Shown piece after piece: positions 43,168-51,649 of a DNA stretch of 64,000 nucleotides. The stretch's first letter is position 1, and every line of letters begins with the position of its first letter. The stretch comes from Algirhabdus cladophorae (GTDB lineage: Bacteria > Pseudomonadota > Alphaproteobacteria > Rhodobacterales > Rhodobacteraceae). Made by a program: the position numbers and the translations under genes. The notes under the pieces were generated by a model that saw nothing but the letters and a program-made list of their open reading frames with translations, did no database searches and was not told the DNA's origin. The DNA lies in assembly GCF_044772865.1 (NCBI RefSeq), contig NZ_CP173029.1, positions 434,001 to 498,000 on the forward strand. Direction: 5' to 3'.

Positions 43168-43827
43168 ATGAAGGCTTTGACAAATATCGAATCCCAAAAA
43201 AACTCTATGAAATTGGGCATAACTGCGGCTAACCTTGAAATTAGCCAAACTTCAACCGGGATCAGGACGATCGATTTTAGCGATACCTCAGTTTCAATTC
43301 CTCTTGGCGTGGTGATCCGGCGTGTGCCGGGTGTGACCCGTTGGGCGCGGCATGTCTGGAAGGCAACTGATGTTTTGCCAGGTGCTGGGCCAGCGGATTG
43401 GAAAGAGTTGCGTCGCGATGGCGACACAGTCGAGTTTCATGCAGCCACCCTCCCGCTTGAGTTGTTTCGGACAGATACCGAGGCGTATTTGCACGGCCTG
43501 TCTGCCAAGGACCCTGCGATCTATGTGGTCATGCGAGAGGGCAGCAATGAGGCCCCATTGGACATGGTTTTGGTGACGGCCTCTCCCTATGAGGCGCAGG
43601 ATTACGCAGACACGGGCGAGGAACTGGTTGAGAAGGTTTTAATGCCGGAAGGTTTGGTCGCTTGGATCCGAGAGTATGTCGAAGCCCATCACGAGGATGA
43701 GGTGTTCATCAAGCGTCGCCGCGACAAAAAGCGTGTCGATCTGAAGGAAGACGGGATTGGTGATGCGCGGATCCGTCAGACAGCGGATGTCTACCGCGCC
43801 CCCCTTCGCAAGGAGACGGTGCATTGA
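43168..43827 (+). CDS. DUF3305 protein, formate dehydrogenase accessory
   Basis: This 219-residue protein has the DUF3305 domain beginning at about residue 43 (VSIPLGVVIRRVPGVTRWARHVWKA). It ends in a basic tail (FIKRRRDKKRVDLKEDG). DUF3305 genes habitually sit with DUF3306, TorD and FDH genes. The product is soluble and its biochemical role is unknown. The start is uncertain, because an ATG at 43207 would also leave the domain whole. It overlaps the DUF3306 gene by 4 bp and opens the fdh operon. Confidence 0.82.
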   Translation: MKALTNIESQKNSMKLGITAANLEISQTSTGIRTIDFSDTSVSIPLGVVIRRVPGVTRWARHVWKATDVLPGAGPADWKELRRDGDTVEFHAATLPLELFRTDTEAYLHGLSAKDPAIYVVMREGSNEAPLDMVLVTASPYEAQDYADTGEELVEKVLMPEGLVAWIREYVEAHHEDEVFIKRRRDKKRVDLKEDGIGDARIRQTADVYRAPLRKETVH

Positions 43828-44420
43828 GCGAACGCCAAGATTTCTGGTCGCGCCGCAAGGCGCGCGTTGCCGCTGAGGCCGAAGAACAGGCCGCCGCGGT
43901 TGAGGCACAGACCCTCGCGGATGAACGCGCGGCCTTGGAAGAAAAAACAGACGCCGAGATTTTGGCCGAGTTGGATCTGCCTGACCCTGATGCGATGCAA
44001 CAGGGTGATGATTTCTCGGTCTTTATGTCAAAAGCCGTCCCTGATCGGTTGCGCAGACGCGCGCTGCGGACCTTGTGGCGGTCCAATCCAGTCTTGGCCA
44101 ATGTCGATATGCTGGTGGATTATGGTGAGGATTTCACCGACAGCGCCACAGTGATCGAAAACCTCCAGACCGCCTATCAGGTGGGCAAGGGCATGCTGAC
44201 CCACGTGCAAGAAATGGCGCGCAAAGCTGAAGAACTTGCAGATGTCACTGGTGAAGCGGATGGCGACGAGGTTCAGCTTGCTGACGCACCCCAAGCGGCG
44301 AGTTCCCACGTTGATGAGCCCGAGGTGGAAACGGCAACAGTTAGTGTTGAGGCAGATACCGAAACGGAGGCCCCCGCGCCCCGTCGGATGAAATTTTATG
44401 TCAAGGAGAGCGCCGCGTGA
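43824..44420 (+). CDS. DUF3306 protein, formate dehydrogenase accessory
   Basis: This 198-residue acidic, alanine-rich soluble protein opens with SERQDFWSRRKARV, the DUF3306 hallmark. It then has the conserved VPDRLRRRALRTLWRSNPVLANVDMLVDYGEDFTD stretch, given here as positions 72-105. The C-terminal third is low-complexity Glu/Ala/Thr. The start is a TTG, with a strong AAGGAG site 8 nt upstream, overlapping the DUF3305 stop. It overlaps the TorD gene by 4 bp. Function unknown. Confidence 0.83.
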   Translation: MSERQDFWSRRKARVAAEAEEQAAAVEAQTLADERAALEEKTDAEILAELDLPDPDAMQQGDDFSVFMSKAVPDRLRRRALRTLWRSNPVLANVDMLVDYGEDFTDSATVIENLQTAYQVGKGMLTHVQEMARKAEELADVTGEADGDEVQLADAPQAASSHVDEPEVETATVSVEADTETEAPAPRRMKFYVKESAA

Positions 44421-45022
44421 GTGCAGCAGAAGACATCAAAGTAACCCAAGAAGACCGCTTGCGCGCGGATCTCTACAACTTCTTGGGGCTTATGTTCTCG
44501 GGTCCTCCGGATCAGATGCTGCTGGATCAATGCGCTGGGCTTTCCGGAGATGACAGTGAGCTTGGCAAAGCTATCGCGGGCCTGTCGCGCGTGGCCAAAG
44601 CGACCAAACCTAAGGCTGTAGAAAGCGAATTTAACGCCTTGTTCATTGGATTAGGCCGCGGTGAACTACTGCCCTACGCAAGCTACTATCTGACTGGGTT
44701 TTTGAACGAAAAACCCTTGGCCGCGCTGCGGACGGATATGGCGGTACGGGGCATGACCCGTGCAGCCAATGTCTATGAACCAGAGGACAACATTGCCTCG
44801 CTGATGGAAATGATGGGCGGCATGATTGTGGGGCGCTTTGGCGTGGCTGCGCCGCTGAACGACCAAAAGCAGTTTTTCAACAAACATATCGCCCCGTGGG
44901 CCGGTCACTTTTATGCCGACCTAGAAGGGGCCAAGAATTCGATACTTTACGCGTCGCTGGGGAGTGTTGGCCGCGCGTTTATGGAGATTGAGCGCGAAGC
45001 GTTCAGAATGACAACGGCCTAG
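44417..45022 (+). CDS. TorD-family Tat/molybdoenzyme chaperone
   Basis: This 201-residue all-helical chaperone of the TorD/DmsD family has the pattern LRADLYNFLGLMFSGPPDQ, then ESEFNALFIGLGRGELLPYASYYL, which covers the conserved YxxLF-GxGxG...PY-Y block. It probably guards the Tat signal and cofactor insertion of FdhA. The GTG start overlaps the DUF3306 stop by 4 bp, with AAGGAGAG upstream. Confidence 0.88.
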   Translation: MSAAEDIKVTQEDRLRADLYNFLGLMFSGPPDQMLLDQCAGLSGDDSELGKAIAGLSRVAKATKPKAVESEFNALFIGLGRGELLPYASYYLTGFLNEKPLAALRTDMAVRGMTRAANVYEPEDNIASLMEMMGGMIVGRFGVAAPLNDQKQFFNKHIAPWAGHFYADLEGAKNSILYASLGSVGRAFMEIEREAFRMTTA

Positions 45023-45081
45023 GAGAGGGTCGTTTCGCATCGGTAGGGAGGCCTGCCACAACAAGGGAGGGGAGACATCCT

Positions 45082-45285
45082 ATGACCCAAGGTACCAAAC
45101 CTAAGACGTCCCAAGGCGCAAGCCGGCGTGACTTTCTAAAAATGGCAGGCACGTCAGCGCCTGCAGCTGCCGTGGCTTTGGCCGCTGGCACAACTCAGGT
45201 CGCAGCAGAACCTGCTGATTTGACCTCTGAAAAGATGCAAGACACGGCACATACCCGTGCCTATCTCGACAGCACTCGGTTCTAA
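45082..45285 (+). CDS. Small Tat-signal protein of the formate dehydrogenase operon
   Basis: This 67-residue protein consists mostly of a twin-arginine signal (SRRDFLKMAG, then an alanine-rich hydrophobic helix) with about 25 residues after it (ending RAYLDSTRF). It fits the small 'formate dehydrogenase region Tat target' family (TIGR02811) found before fdhA. It may ride with FdhA or FdhB through the Tat pore; its role is unknown. A strong GGGAGGGGAG site precedes the ATG. Confidence 0.85.
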   Translation: MTQGTKPKTSQGASRRDFLKMAGTSAPAAAVALAAGTTQVAAEPADLTSEKMQDTAHTRAYLDSTRF

Positions 45286-45310
45286 ATAGACCGAAGGCTT
45301 CTGAACGACT

Positions 45311-45347
45311 TCCTGACGACTGGTTGCGTGACGCCCGACTGTCAGGA
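45311..45347 (+). other. Hairpin in the leader just before fdhA
   Basis: TCCTGAC (45311-45317) and GTCAGGA (45341-45347) form a perfect 7-bp stem around a 23-nt loop in the 80-bp gap before fdhA, with the GGGAGGA ribosome site directly after it. It could stabilise a processed fdhA mRNA or gate translation. This is sequence-only evidence. Confidence 0.3.
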
Positions 45348-45365
45348 CCAAGGGAGGACTAGAAA

Positions 45366-48260
45366 ATGCTAAAGAAAAAAACCAATGGGGTTGCGCGACG
45401 CTCCCAACGGACTGGAATCTTGTCTGATGTGGCAGAGAAATCTGTCGACCGTCGGGCGTTTTTGCGTGGATCAGGTTTGGCCATTGGTGGCCTTGCTGCG
45501 ATCTCGGCCACGGGGGGCTCGGTCACTCAGGCTACAGCGCAAACGGCAGCAAATGGTGCTGTTGAAACCATCAAATCGGTGTGTACGCACTGTTCTGTAG
45601 GCTGCACGGTTGTGGCAGAGGTCAGCAATGGCGTTTGGACGGGGCAAGAACCCGGTTGGGACAGCCCGTTCAACCTAGGCGCCCACTGTGCCAAAGGGGC
45701 CGCTGTGCGCGAGCACGCCCATGGCGAACGCCGCCTCAAGTACCCGATGAAGAAAGAGGGTGGTGAATGGAAGCGCATCAGCTGGGAACAAGCTATCGAC
45801 GAGATTGGCGATGGCATGATGAATATCCGCGAGGAAAGCGGGCCAGATTCCGTTTACTGGTTGGGGTCTGCCAAGCATAACAACGAACAGGCCTATCTGT
45901 TCCGTAAGTTCGCGGCCTATTGGGGGACGAACAACGTCGACCACCAAGCGCGGATTTGTCACTCGACCACTGTGGCCGGTGTGGCCAACACATGGGGCTA
46001 CGGCGCCATGACCAACAGCTACAACGATATCCATAACTCCAAGGCGATCTTTATTATCGGCGGCAACCCCGCTGAGGCGCATCCGGTGTCTTTGTTGCAT
46101 CTTCTGAAAGCCAAAGAGCAGAACAATGCGCCTGTGATCGTGTGTGATCCACGCTTTACCCGCACGGCGGCCCATGCTGATGAGTATGTGCGCTTCCGGC
46201 CCGGGACTGACGTGGCTTTGGTCTGGGGCATCTTGTGGCACATCTTTGACAATGGCTGGGAAGACAAAGAGTTCATTCGCACCCGTGTCTGGGGCATGGA
46301 TCAGATCCAAGATGAAGTGCGCAAATGGAACCCAGAGGAAGTCGAACGCGTCACGGGCGCTCCGCCCTCGCAGCTAAAACGTGTGGCACGCACAATGGCC
46401 AACAACCGCCCCGGCACCGTGATTTGGTGCATGGGTGGCACGCAGCATACCAACGGTAACAACAACACGCGCGCTTATTGTGTGTTGCAGCTTGCGCTGG
46501 GCAACATGGGCACATCGGGCGGTGGCACGAACATCTTCCGTGGCCACGACAACGTGCAAGGTGCTACCGATCTGGGCGTTCTGTCGCACACATTGCCGGG
46601 CTATTATGGCCTGTCTGCTGGCGCTTGGGCCCACTGGGCGCGGGTTTGGGAAGAAGACGCGGATTGGCTGAAGGGCCAGTTTGCCTCGACCAAAGGGGCC
46701 GATGGCAAGGACAAGTCGTTGCAAAACCTCACGGGTATCCCTGTATCGCGCTGGATTGATGGCGTGTTGGAAGACCCCGACAACATGGACAACCCCAACA
46801 AGGTGCGCGCCATGGTTCTATGGGGGCACGCACCAAACTCGCAAACCCGTCAAAAGGAAATGAAAACGGCGATGGAACAGCTGGATATGTTGGTCGTTGT
46901 CGATCCATATCCAACCGTGTCTGCGGTTTTGCATGACCGGACCGATGGCGTTTATCTGCTGCCGGCCTGTACCCAGTTTGAAACACGCGGCTCGGTCACA
47001 GCCTCGAACCGGTCGTTCCAATGGCGCGACAAGGTGGTGGACCCGCTGTTTGAATCGTTGCCGGACGAGGTCATCATGGCCAAGTTCGTCAACAAGTTCG
47101 GCTGGGGGGACCGGTTCTTCCGCAATATCGAGATGGAAGATGCGGAAACGCCCGTGGTGGAAAGTGTCACACGCGAGTTTAACCGCGGCATGTGGACCAT
47201 TGGCTACACGGGTCAAAGCCCCGAACGCATCAAGCTGCACATGGCCAACCAGCACACCTTTGACCGCACCACGTTGCGCGCCAATGGTGGGCCAGCCGAT
47301 GGCGATTACTACGGTCTGCCATGGCCATCATGGGGCACTGCCGAGATGAACCACCCCGGCACGCCGAACCTTTATGACATGTCTAAACGTGTCTCTGAGG
47401 GGGGCCTGACCTTCCGCGCCCGCTTTGGTGTGGAACGCGATGGGGACAACTTGCTGGCCGAAGGAGTCTATAGCTTGGATTCGGATATTCAGGATGGATA
47501 CCCTGAATTTACGATGCAAATGCTGATGGATCTTGGCTGGGACAGCGAGCTGACCGCCGAGGAACGCGCCGTTATTGACGGGATCGCAGGGCCAAAAACC
47601 AACTGGAAAACCGACCTTTCGGGCGGGATCCAGCGGGTAGCCATTGCCCATGAATGTGCGCCCTTTGGCAACGCAAAAGCCCGCGCTGTGGTCTGGACGT
47701 TCCCGGATCCGGTGCCTGTGCACCGTGAGCCGCTTTATACCAACCGCCGTGATTTGGTTGCGGATTATCCAACATATGAGGATCGCAAATTCTATCGCCT
47801 TCCGACCATGTATGCCTCGATCCAGAAGCAGGATTTCAGCAAGGATTATCCAATTGTCCTAACGTCGGGTCGTTTGGTGGAATATGAAGGCGGCGGGGAT
47901 GAGACGCGGTCGAACCCATGGCTGGCTGAACTTCAGCAAGACATGTTCGTCGAGATCAACACCCGTGACGCCAACAACCTTGGTGTGCGTGATGGTGCGC
48001 AGGTCTGGGTAGAAGGCCCCGAAGGTGGCAAGGTCAAAGTGATGGCCATGGTTACCGAACGGGTCGGCGAAGGCGTGGCCTTCATGCCGTTCCACTTTGG
48101 CGGTCACATGGAGGGCGAGGACCTGCGGGGCAAATATCCTGATGGGGCCGATCCATATGTGTTGGGTGAAAGTACCAACACCGCGCAAACCTATGGCTAT
48201 GATTCAGTTACCCAGATGCAAGAGACGAAAGCCACTCTTTGCAAAATCTGGACAGCATAA
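45366..48260 (+). CDS. fdhA: Formate dehydrogenase catalytic subunit (Mo/W-bis-pterin, Cys type)
   Basis: This 964-residue enzyme oxidises formate to CO2. It has a twin-arginine signal (RRAFLRGSG, 29-37). The N-terminal 4Fe-4S site is formed by C73, C76, C80 and C108. The metal-ligand segment ARICHSTTVAG has Cys198 where E. coli FdnG has selenocysteine, so no selenium machinery is needed. WGYGAMTNSYND follows, typical of FDHs. The C-terminal molydopterin dinucleotide domain starts near YPIVLTSGRLVEYEGGG. A tungstate-type importer in the same operon suggests tungsten may be used. FdhB and FdhC follow directly. Confidence 0.95.
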   Translation: MLKKKTNGVARRSQRTGILSDVAEKSVDRRAFLRGSGLAIGGLAAISATGGSVTQATAQTAANGAVETIKSVCTHCSVGCTVVAEVSNGVWTGQEPGWDSPFNLGAHCAKGAAVREHAHGERRLKYPMKKEGGEWKRISWEQAIDEIGDGMMNIREESGPDSVYWLGSAKHNNEQAYLFRKFAAYWGTNNVDHQARICHSTTVAGVANTWGYGAMTNSYNDIHNSKAIFIIGGNPAEAHPVSLLHLLKAKEQNNAPVIVCDPRFTRTAAHADEYVRFRPGTDVALVWGILWHIFDNGWEDKEFIRTRVWGMDQIQDEVRKWNPEEVERVTGAPPSQLKRVARTMANNRPGTVIWCMGGTQHTNGNNNTRAYCVLQLALGNMGTSGGGTNIFRGHDNVQGATDLGVLSHTLPGYYGLSAGAWAHWARVWEEDADWLKGQFASTKGADGKDKSLQNLTGIPVSRWIDGVLEDPDNMDNPNKVRAMVLWGHAPNSQTRQKEMKTAMEQLDMLVVVDPYPTVSAVLHDRTDGVYLLPACTQFETRGSVTASNRSFQWRDKVVDPLFESLPDEVIMAKFVNKFGWGDRFFRNIEMEDAETPVVESVTREFNRGMWTIGYTGQSPERIKLHMANQHTFDRTTLRANGGPADGDYYGLPWPSWGTAEMNHPGTPNLYDMSKRVSEGGLTFRARFGVERDGDNLLAEGVYSLDSDIQDGYPEFTMQMLMDLGWDSELTAEERAVIDGIAGPKTNWKTDLSGGIQRVAIAHECAPFGNAKARAVVWTFPDPVPVHREPLYTNRRDLVADYPTYEDRKFYRLPTMYASIQKQDFSKDYPIVLTSGRLVEYEGGGDETRSNPWLAELQQDMFVEINTRDANNLGVRDGAQVWVEGPEGGKVKVMAMVTERVGEGVAFMPFHFGGHMEGEDLRGKYPDGADPYVLGESTNTAQTYGYDSVTQMQETKATLCKIWTA

Positions 48261-48273
48261 GGGAGTATGAGAG

Positions 48274-48867
48274 ATGGCAAGAGCTAAGTTTCTCGTAGAT
48301 GCTGAACGATGCATCGAATGTAATGCCTGCGTCACGGCGTGTAAGAACGAACACGAAGTGCCTTGGGGGATCAACCGCCGGAAAGTCGTCACGATCAATG
48401 ACGGCAGCCCCGGCGAGCGGTCAATCTCGGTGGCCTGTATGCATTGTTCAGACGCACCCTGCATGGCCGTGTGCCCTGTAGATTGCTTCTACCAAAACGA
48501 AGAAGGGGTGGTTCTGCACTCAAAGGATCTGTGCATCGGCTGCGGCTATTGCTTTTATGCATGCCCGTTTGGCGCGCCGCAGTTCCCGCAGGCTGGCAAC
48601 TTTGGATCCCGCGGCAAGATGGACAAATGTACCTTCTGTGCCGGTGGCCCAGAGGAAAACCATTCCACAGCCGAGTTTGCCAAATATGGCCGCAACCGGA
48701 TCGCCGAGGGCAAGCTGCCGATCTGCGCCGAGATGTGTGCAACCAAGGCCCTGTTGGCCGGTGACGGCGACATCGTCTCGGGCATCTACCGCGAACGCGT
48801 TGTGGCCCGCGGGTTTGGGTCGGGCGCTTGGGGTTGGGGATCAGCCTACGGTCAACGCGACGGCTGA
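48274..48867 (+). CDS. fdhB: Formate dehydrogenase iron-sulfur subunit
   Basis: This 197-residue ferredoxin-like subunit holds four 4Fe-4S cysteine sets, starting with CIECNACVTACKNEHEVPWG, CMHCSDAPCMAVCP and CIGCGYCFYACPFG. A CTFC...C set completes the series. It transfers electrons from FdhA to FdhC. It resembles the FDH3-type beta subunit. It starts 13 bp after fdhA with a GGGAG site and lacks its own Tat signal, so it is probably carried across with FdhA. Confidence 0.94.
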   Translation: MARAKFLVDAERCIECNACVTACKNEHEVPWGINRRKVVTINDGSPGERSISVACMHCSDAPCMAVCPVDCFYQNEEGVVLHSKDLCIGCGYCFYACPFGAPQFPQAGNFGSRGKMDKCTFCAGGPEENHSTAEFAKYGRNRIAEGKLPICAEMCATKALLAGDGDIVSGIYRERVVARGFGSGAWGWGSAYGQRDG

Positions 48868-48895
48868 TCTGCCCCTCTGCGAGGAAATGAACGCA

Positions 48896-48926
48896 AAAAG
48901 GGGCGGTCCTACAGGGTCGCCCTTTT
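48896..48926 (+). terminator. Terminator-like hairpin between fdhB and fdhC
   Basis: AAAAGGGGCG (48896-48905) pairs with CGCCCTTTT (48918-48926) with one bulged G and a 12-nt loop, and the stem ends in four T. It lies between fdhB and fdhC, which are otherwise in one operon, so it probably works as a partial terminator or mRNA stabiliser that lowers expression of the membrane and downstream genes. Confidence 0.65.
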
Positions 48927-48953
48927 GTCCCTCAGCTGTACTAAGGAAATCAC

Positions 48954-50162
48954 ATGCTGCGCGCTTTGCTTGTTTTGATGCTTACCCTGTCTTGGATCAC
49001 CACAGCCAAGGCGCAAGAGACGCCTGCGCCTGATCGCAGTGCCACGGGCGGGGCGCAGACCCTTGCCGATATCATGGCACGCCAACGTGGCGAAGTGGTC
49101 GATGAAGGCTTTCGCCGTGATAACGTCGGCGATCCGGCGGGCGGGACCGGGCTTGGCAGTCAGCTTGGCACACTGGGCGGTGCGTCTGATCCAGAACTAT
49201 GGCGGGCCTTGCGCTACGGCAGTGCAGATATCACCGCATCCAATTCTGGGCCTGCGGCGACCACGCTGGTGCAAGACGGCGGCATGGCATGGCTGATGTT
49301 CCGGCAAGGCCCATTGATCAAATACGGTGGATATCTATTGCTGGGCACGCTTGCCCTGCTGGCTGTGTTCTTTTTGATCCGTGGGAGGATCCGCATCGAT
49401 GGCGAAAAGACAGGCCGCAAAATCACGCGCTTTAAAGCCGTGGAACGGTTTGGTCATTGGCTGTTGGCAGGTTCTTTCGTGCTGCTGGGCATTACCGGGT
49501 TGATCAGTCTCATGGGGCGAAAATTCCTGATCCCCGCCTTTGGTCACGAGGCCTTTGCCTTTATAGCTGTCGCCTCAAAGTGGGTGCACAACAACATCTC
49601 TTGGGCGTTTATGCTGGGTCTGGTGATGATCTTTGTGATGTGGGTCGTGCATAATTTACCCGACCGCACCGATATCAATTGGCTGCTCAAAGGGGGCGGC
49701 ATATTCTCTAAGGGTCATCCGCCCGCCAAGAAGTTTAACGCAGGTCAAAAACTGATCTTCTGGTCAGTGATTGTGTTGGGCACCTCTATTTCAGTGTCTG
49801 GTTTGTCATTGCTGTTTCCTTTTGAGATCAACATGTTCGCCGCCACATTTGCCAAGATGAATGCCTATGGCATCTCCGGCGCACTGGGCCTTGGCGAGTT
49901 GCGCACAACCCTCGCGCCCCATGAGGAAATGCAATATGCGCAGCTGTGGCATTCCATAGTCAGTTTTGTGCTGATGGCGATAATTTTTGCCCATATCTAC
50001 ATCGGTACTTTGGGGATGGAAGGCGCGGGTGATGCGATGACGTCTGGTGAGGTCGAGGAACAATGGGCCCGCGAACACCATTCGATTTGGGCCGAAGAAG
50101 TCCTGTCCGAAACTGCCAACGCGGCGTCCAAGCCTTCTGAGGCCGCGACCCCCGCTGAATAG
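48954..50162 (+). CDS. fdhC: Formate dehydrogenase cytochrome b subunit
   Basis: This 402-residue membrane subunit begins with a signal peptide (MLRALLVLMLTLSWITTAKA). A periplasmic stretch of about 100 residues and one helix (about 120-143) follow, then a di-haem cytochrome b of the FdnI/FdoI type. That part has four helices starting at FKAVERFGHWLLAGSFVLLG; haem histidines are likely in HW and in WVHNNISW and HSIVSF. It hands electrons to the quinone pool. The stop is immediately followed by the ATG of the WD40 protein. Confidence 0.92.
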   Translation: MLRALLVLMLTLSWITTAKAQETPAPDRSATGGAQTLADIMARQRGEVVDEGFRRDNVGDPAGGTGLGSQLGTLGGASDPELWRALRYGSADITASNSGPAATTLVQDGGMAWLMFRQGPLIKYGGYLLLGTLALLAVFFLIRGRIRIDGEKTGRKITRFKAVERFGHWLLAGSFVLLGITGLISLMGRKFLIPAFGHEAFAFIAVASKWVHNNISWAFMLGLVMIFVMWVVHNLPDRTDINWLLKGGGIFSKGHPPAKKFNAGQKLIFWSVIVLGTSISVSGLSLLFPFEINMFAATFAKMNAYGISGALGLGELRTTLAPHEEMQYAQLWHSIVSFVLMAIIFAHIYIGTLGMEGAGDAMTSGEVEEQWAREHHSIWAEEVLSETANAASKPSEAATPAE

Positions 50163-51494
50163 ATGTGGCGCGCGCTTGCCATAGCGCTTTGTGCGGCAAC
50201 GCCTCTGGCGGCCCAAGAGTTTTTCACGCTCAAAGGTCATGGTGGGCCGATCATGGATGTTGCCGTGGCCCCCTCTGGCCAGATCGCGACCGCCAGTTTT
50301 GATAACTCGGTCGGGCTGTGGCAAGACACAGTGCCTTTGTGGCTAGAAGGGCACGCAGCTGCGGTCATATCGCTGGCGTTTTGGTCGAACGACATTTTGG
50401 TATCCGGCGGTGATGATTTTGCGGTCCACCTATGGGGGCGGGGTGGCGAGGGGCGCGCGCTGGGCAAACACAAAGGCAAGGTGACAGCCCTCGCCACGTG
50501 CCAGGGCAATACAGGACTGATCGCCAGTGCCAGTTGGGATGGCTCTATCGGGATTTGGGATGTGGGCACCTCTGTTAAGGCGTTGTTGGGAAACCATCCT
50601 GCTGTGATCCCCAGTTTCCTGACGGGTCATTCTAGTGGTGTGAACGACGTGGCCTTTTCGCCCGATTGTGGCACACTCTATTCTGCGTCCTCAGATGGAA
50701 CCATTCGGATTTGGGATGTGGCCCAAGGCAGTCAAAAGCGCCAGTTGGTCAAGCACGGCTTTGGCGTAAACAAGCTGGTTTTGAACACCTCTGAAGGGTG
50801 GTTGGCCTATGGGGCGGTTGACGGTGGCACCCGGATTGTAAACCTAGAGACAGGTCGCGAGATTGCGGATTTCACTCTGGATCGCCGCCCGATCCTGTCG
50901 ATGGATTTTGATGCAGCACACAACCGTTTGGCCGTGGGGGATGGCGAGGGCTTTATCATGCTTATCGACACGGCCGCGATGAAAATCGCGCAGGATTTTC
51001 GCGCAACCCAGCGGGGGCCGATCTGGGCTTTGGCTTTCTCGGAGGATGGGCAAAATATTCATGCTGGCGGGATCGAAGACACGATGTATTCATGGCCGGT
51101 CGCAACCATCCGCGGGCATGGGCAGATGTCTGGCACACAGCGCAGCTTTCTGGAAGATCCGAACACCTTGTCCAATGGTGAACGACAATTCAAACGCAAA
51201 TGTTCAATATGTCATGCCCTTACCCCCAGCAGCGCCCGCAAAGCGGGGCCGACCCTGTATCAACTTTTTGGGCGCAAAGCGGGGGCCGTGACGGATTATG
51301 CCTATTCCAATATCCTCACAGGCTCTGATATCATCTGGTCAGCGCAAACGATCAATGGTTTGTTCGATCTGGGGCCGGATCACTATATTCCGGGGACCAA
51401 AATGCCGATGCAGCGGATTGTGAAGCAGGCAGATCGGGATGATTTGATCGACTATTTACGCCGTGCAACGGCGCCGGGGGGAGAACCAGAATGA
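50163..51494 (+). CDS. WD40-repeat protein fused to a C-terminal cytochrome c domain
   Basis: This 443-residue exported protein has a signal peptide (MWRALAIALCAATPLAA). About seven WD40 blades (for example LKGHGGPIMDVAVAPSG and GHSSGVNDVAFSPDC, each with an IWD- or LW-type end) form a beta propeller to about residue 325. A class I cytochrome c domain follows, with CSICH at 347-351 and a likely axial Met in PGTKMPM. It starts at the base after the fdhC stop and is thus cotranscribed with it. Possibly a periplasmic electron carrier or scaffold for FDH; unproven. Confidence 0.88.
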   Translation: MWRALAIALCAATPLAAQEFFTLKGHGGPIMDVAVAPSGQIATASFDNSVGLWQDTVPLWLEGHAAAVISLAFWSNDILVSGGDDFAVHLWGRGGEGRALGKHKGKVTALATCQGNTGLIASASWDGSIGIWDVGTSVKALLGNHPAVIPSFLTGHSSGVNDVAFSPDCGTLYSASSDGTIRIWDVAQGSQKRQLVKHGFGVNKLVLNTSEGWLAYGAVDGGTRIVNLETGREIADFTLDRRPILSMDFDAAHNRLAVGDGEGFIMLIDTAAMKIAQDFRATQRGPIWALAFSEDGQNIHAGGIEDTMYSWPVATIRGHGQMSGTQRSFLEDPNTLSNGERQFKRKCSICHALTPSSARKAGPTLYQLFGRKAGAVTDYAYSNILTGSDIIWSAQTINGLFDLGPDHYIPGTKMPMQRIVKQADRDDLIDYLRRATAPGGEPE

Positions 51495-51619
51495 AAGCCA
51501 TGATGTTAGCTTTTGCCGCTATTGCCGTGATCGCAGTGGGATCCAATGTGATCCTTGGACAGGCTGGGTTCTCTAGTCAAGATAGGGCCACGGGGCCGGC
51601 TGTGCGTCTTGATAACTAG
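51491..51619 (+). CDS. Small hydrophobic protein, 42 aa
   Basis: This short frame starts in an ATGA overlap with the WD40-cytochrome gene and ends in TAG at 51617-51619. The first 25 residues are one hydrophobic helix (MKAMMLAFAAIAVIAVGSNV then IL) and the rest is a short polar tail ending RLDN. The stop-start coupling and membrane-like composition argue for a real small membrane or signal-peptide protein. No family recognised. Confidence 0.5.
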   Translation: MKAMMLAFAAIAVIAVGSNVILGQAGFSSQDRATGPAVRLDN

Positions 51620-51649
51620 CACGAACCTAATGTTCGGGATCCGCACGCA

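Noticed and set aside
45957..45959. Selenocysteine in FdhA
   Set aside because: The metal-ligand codon is TGT (Cys198), not TGA; no SECIS element is needed.
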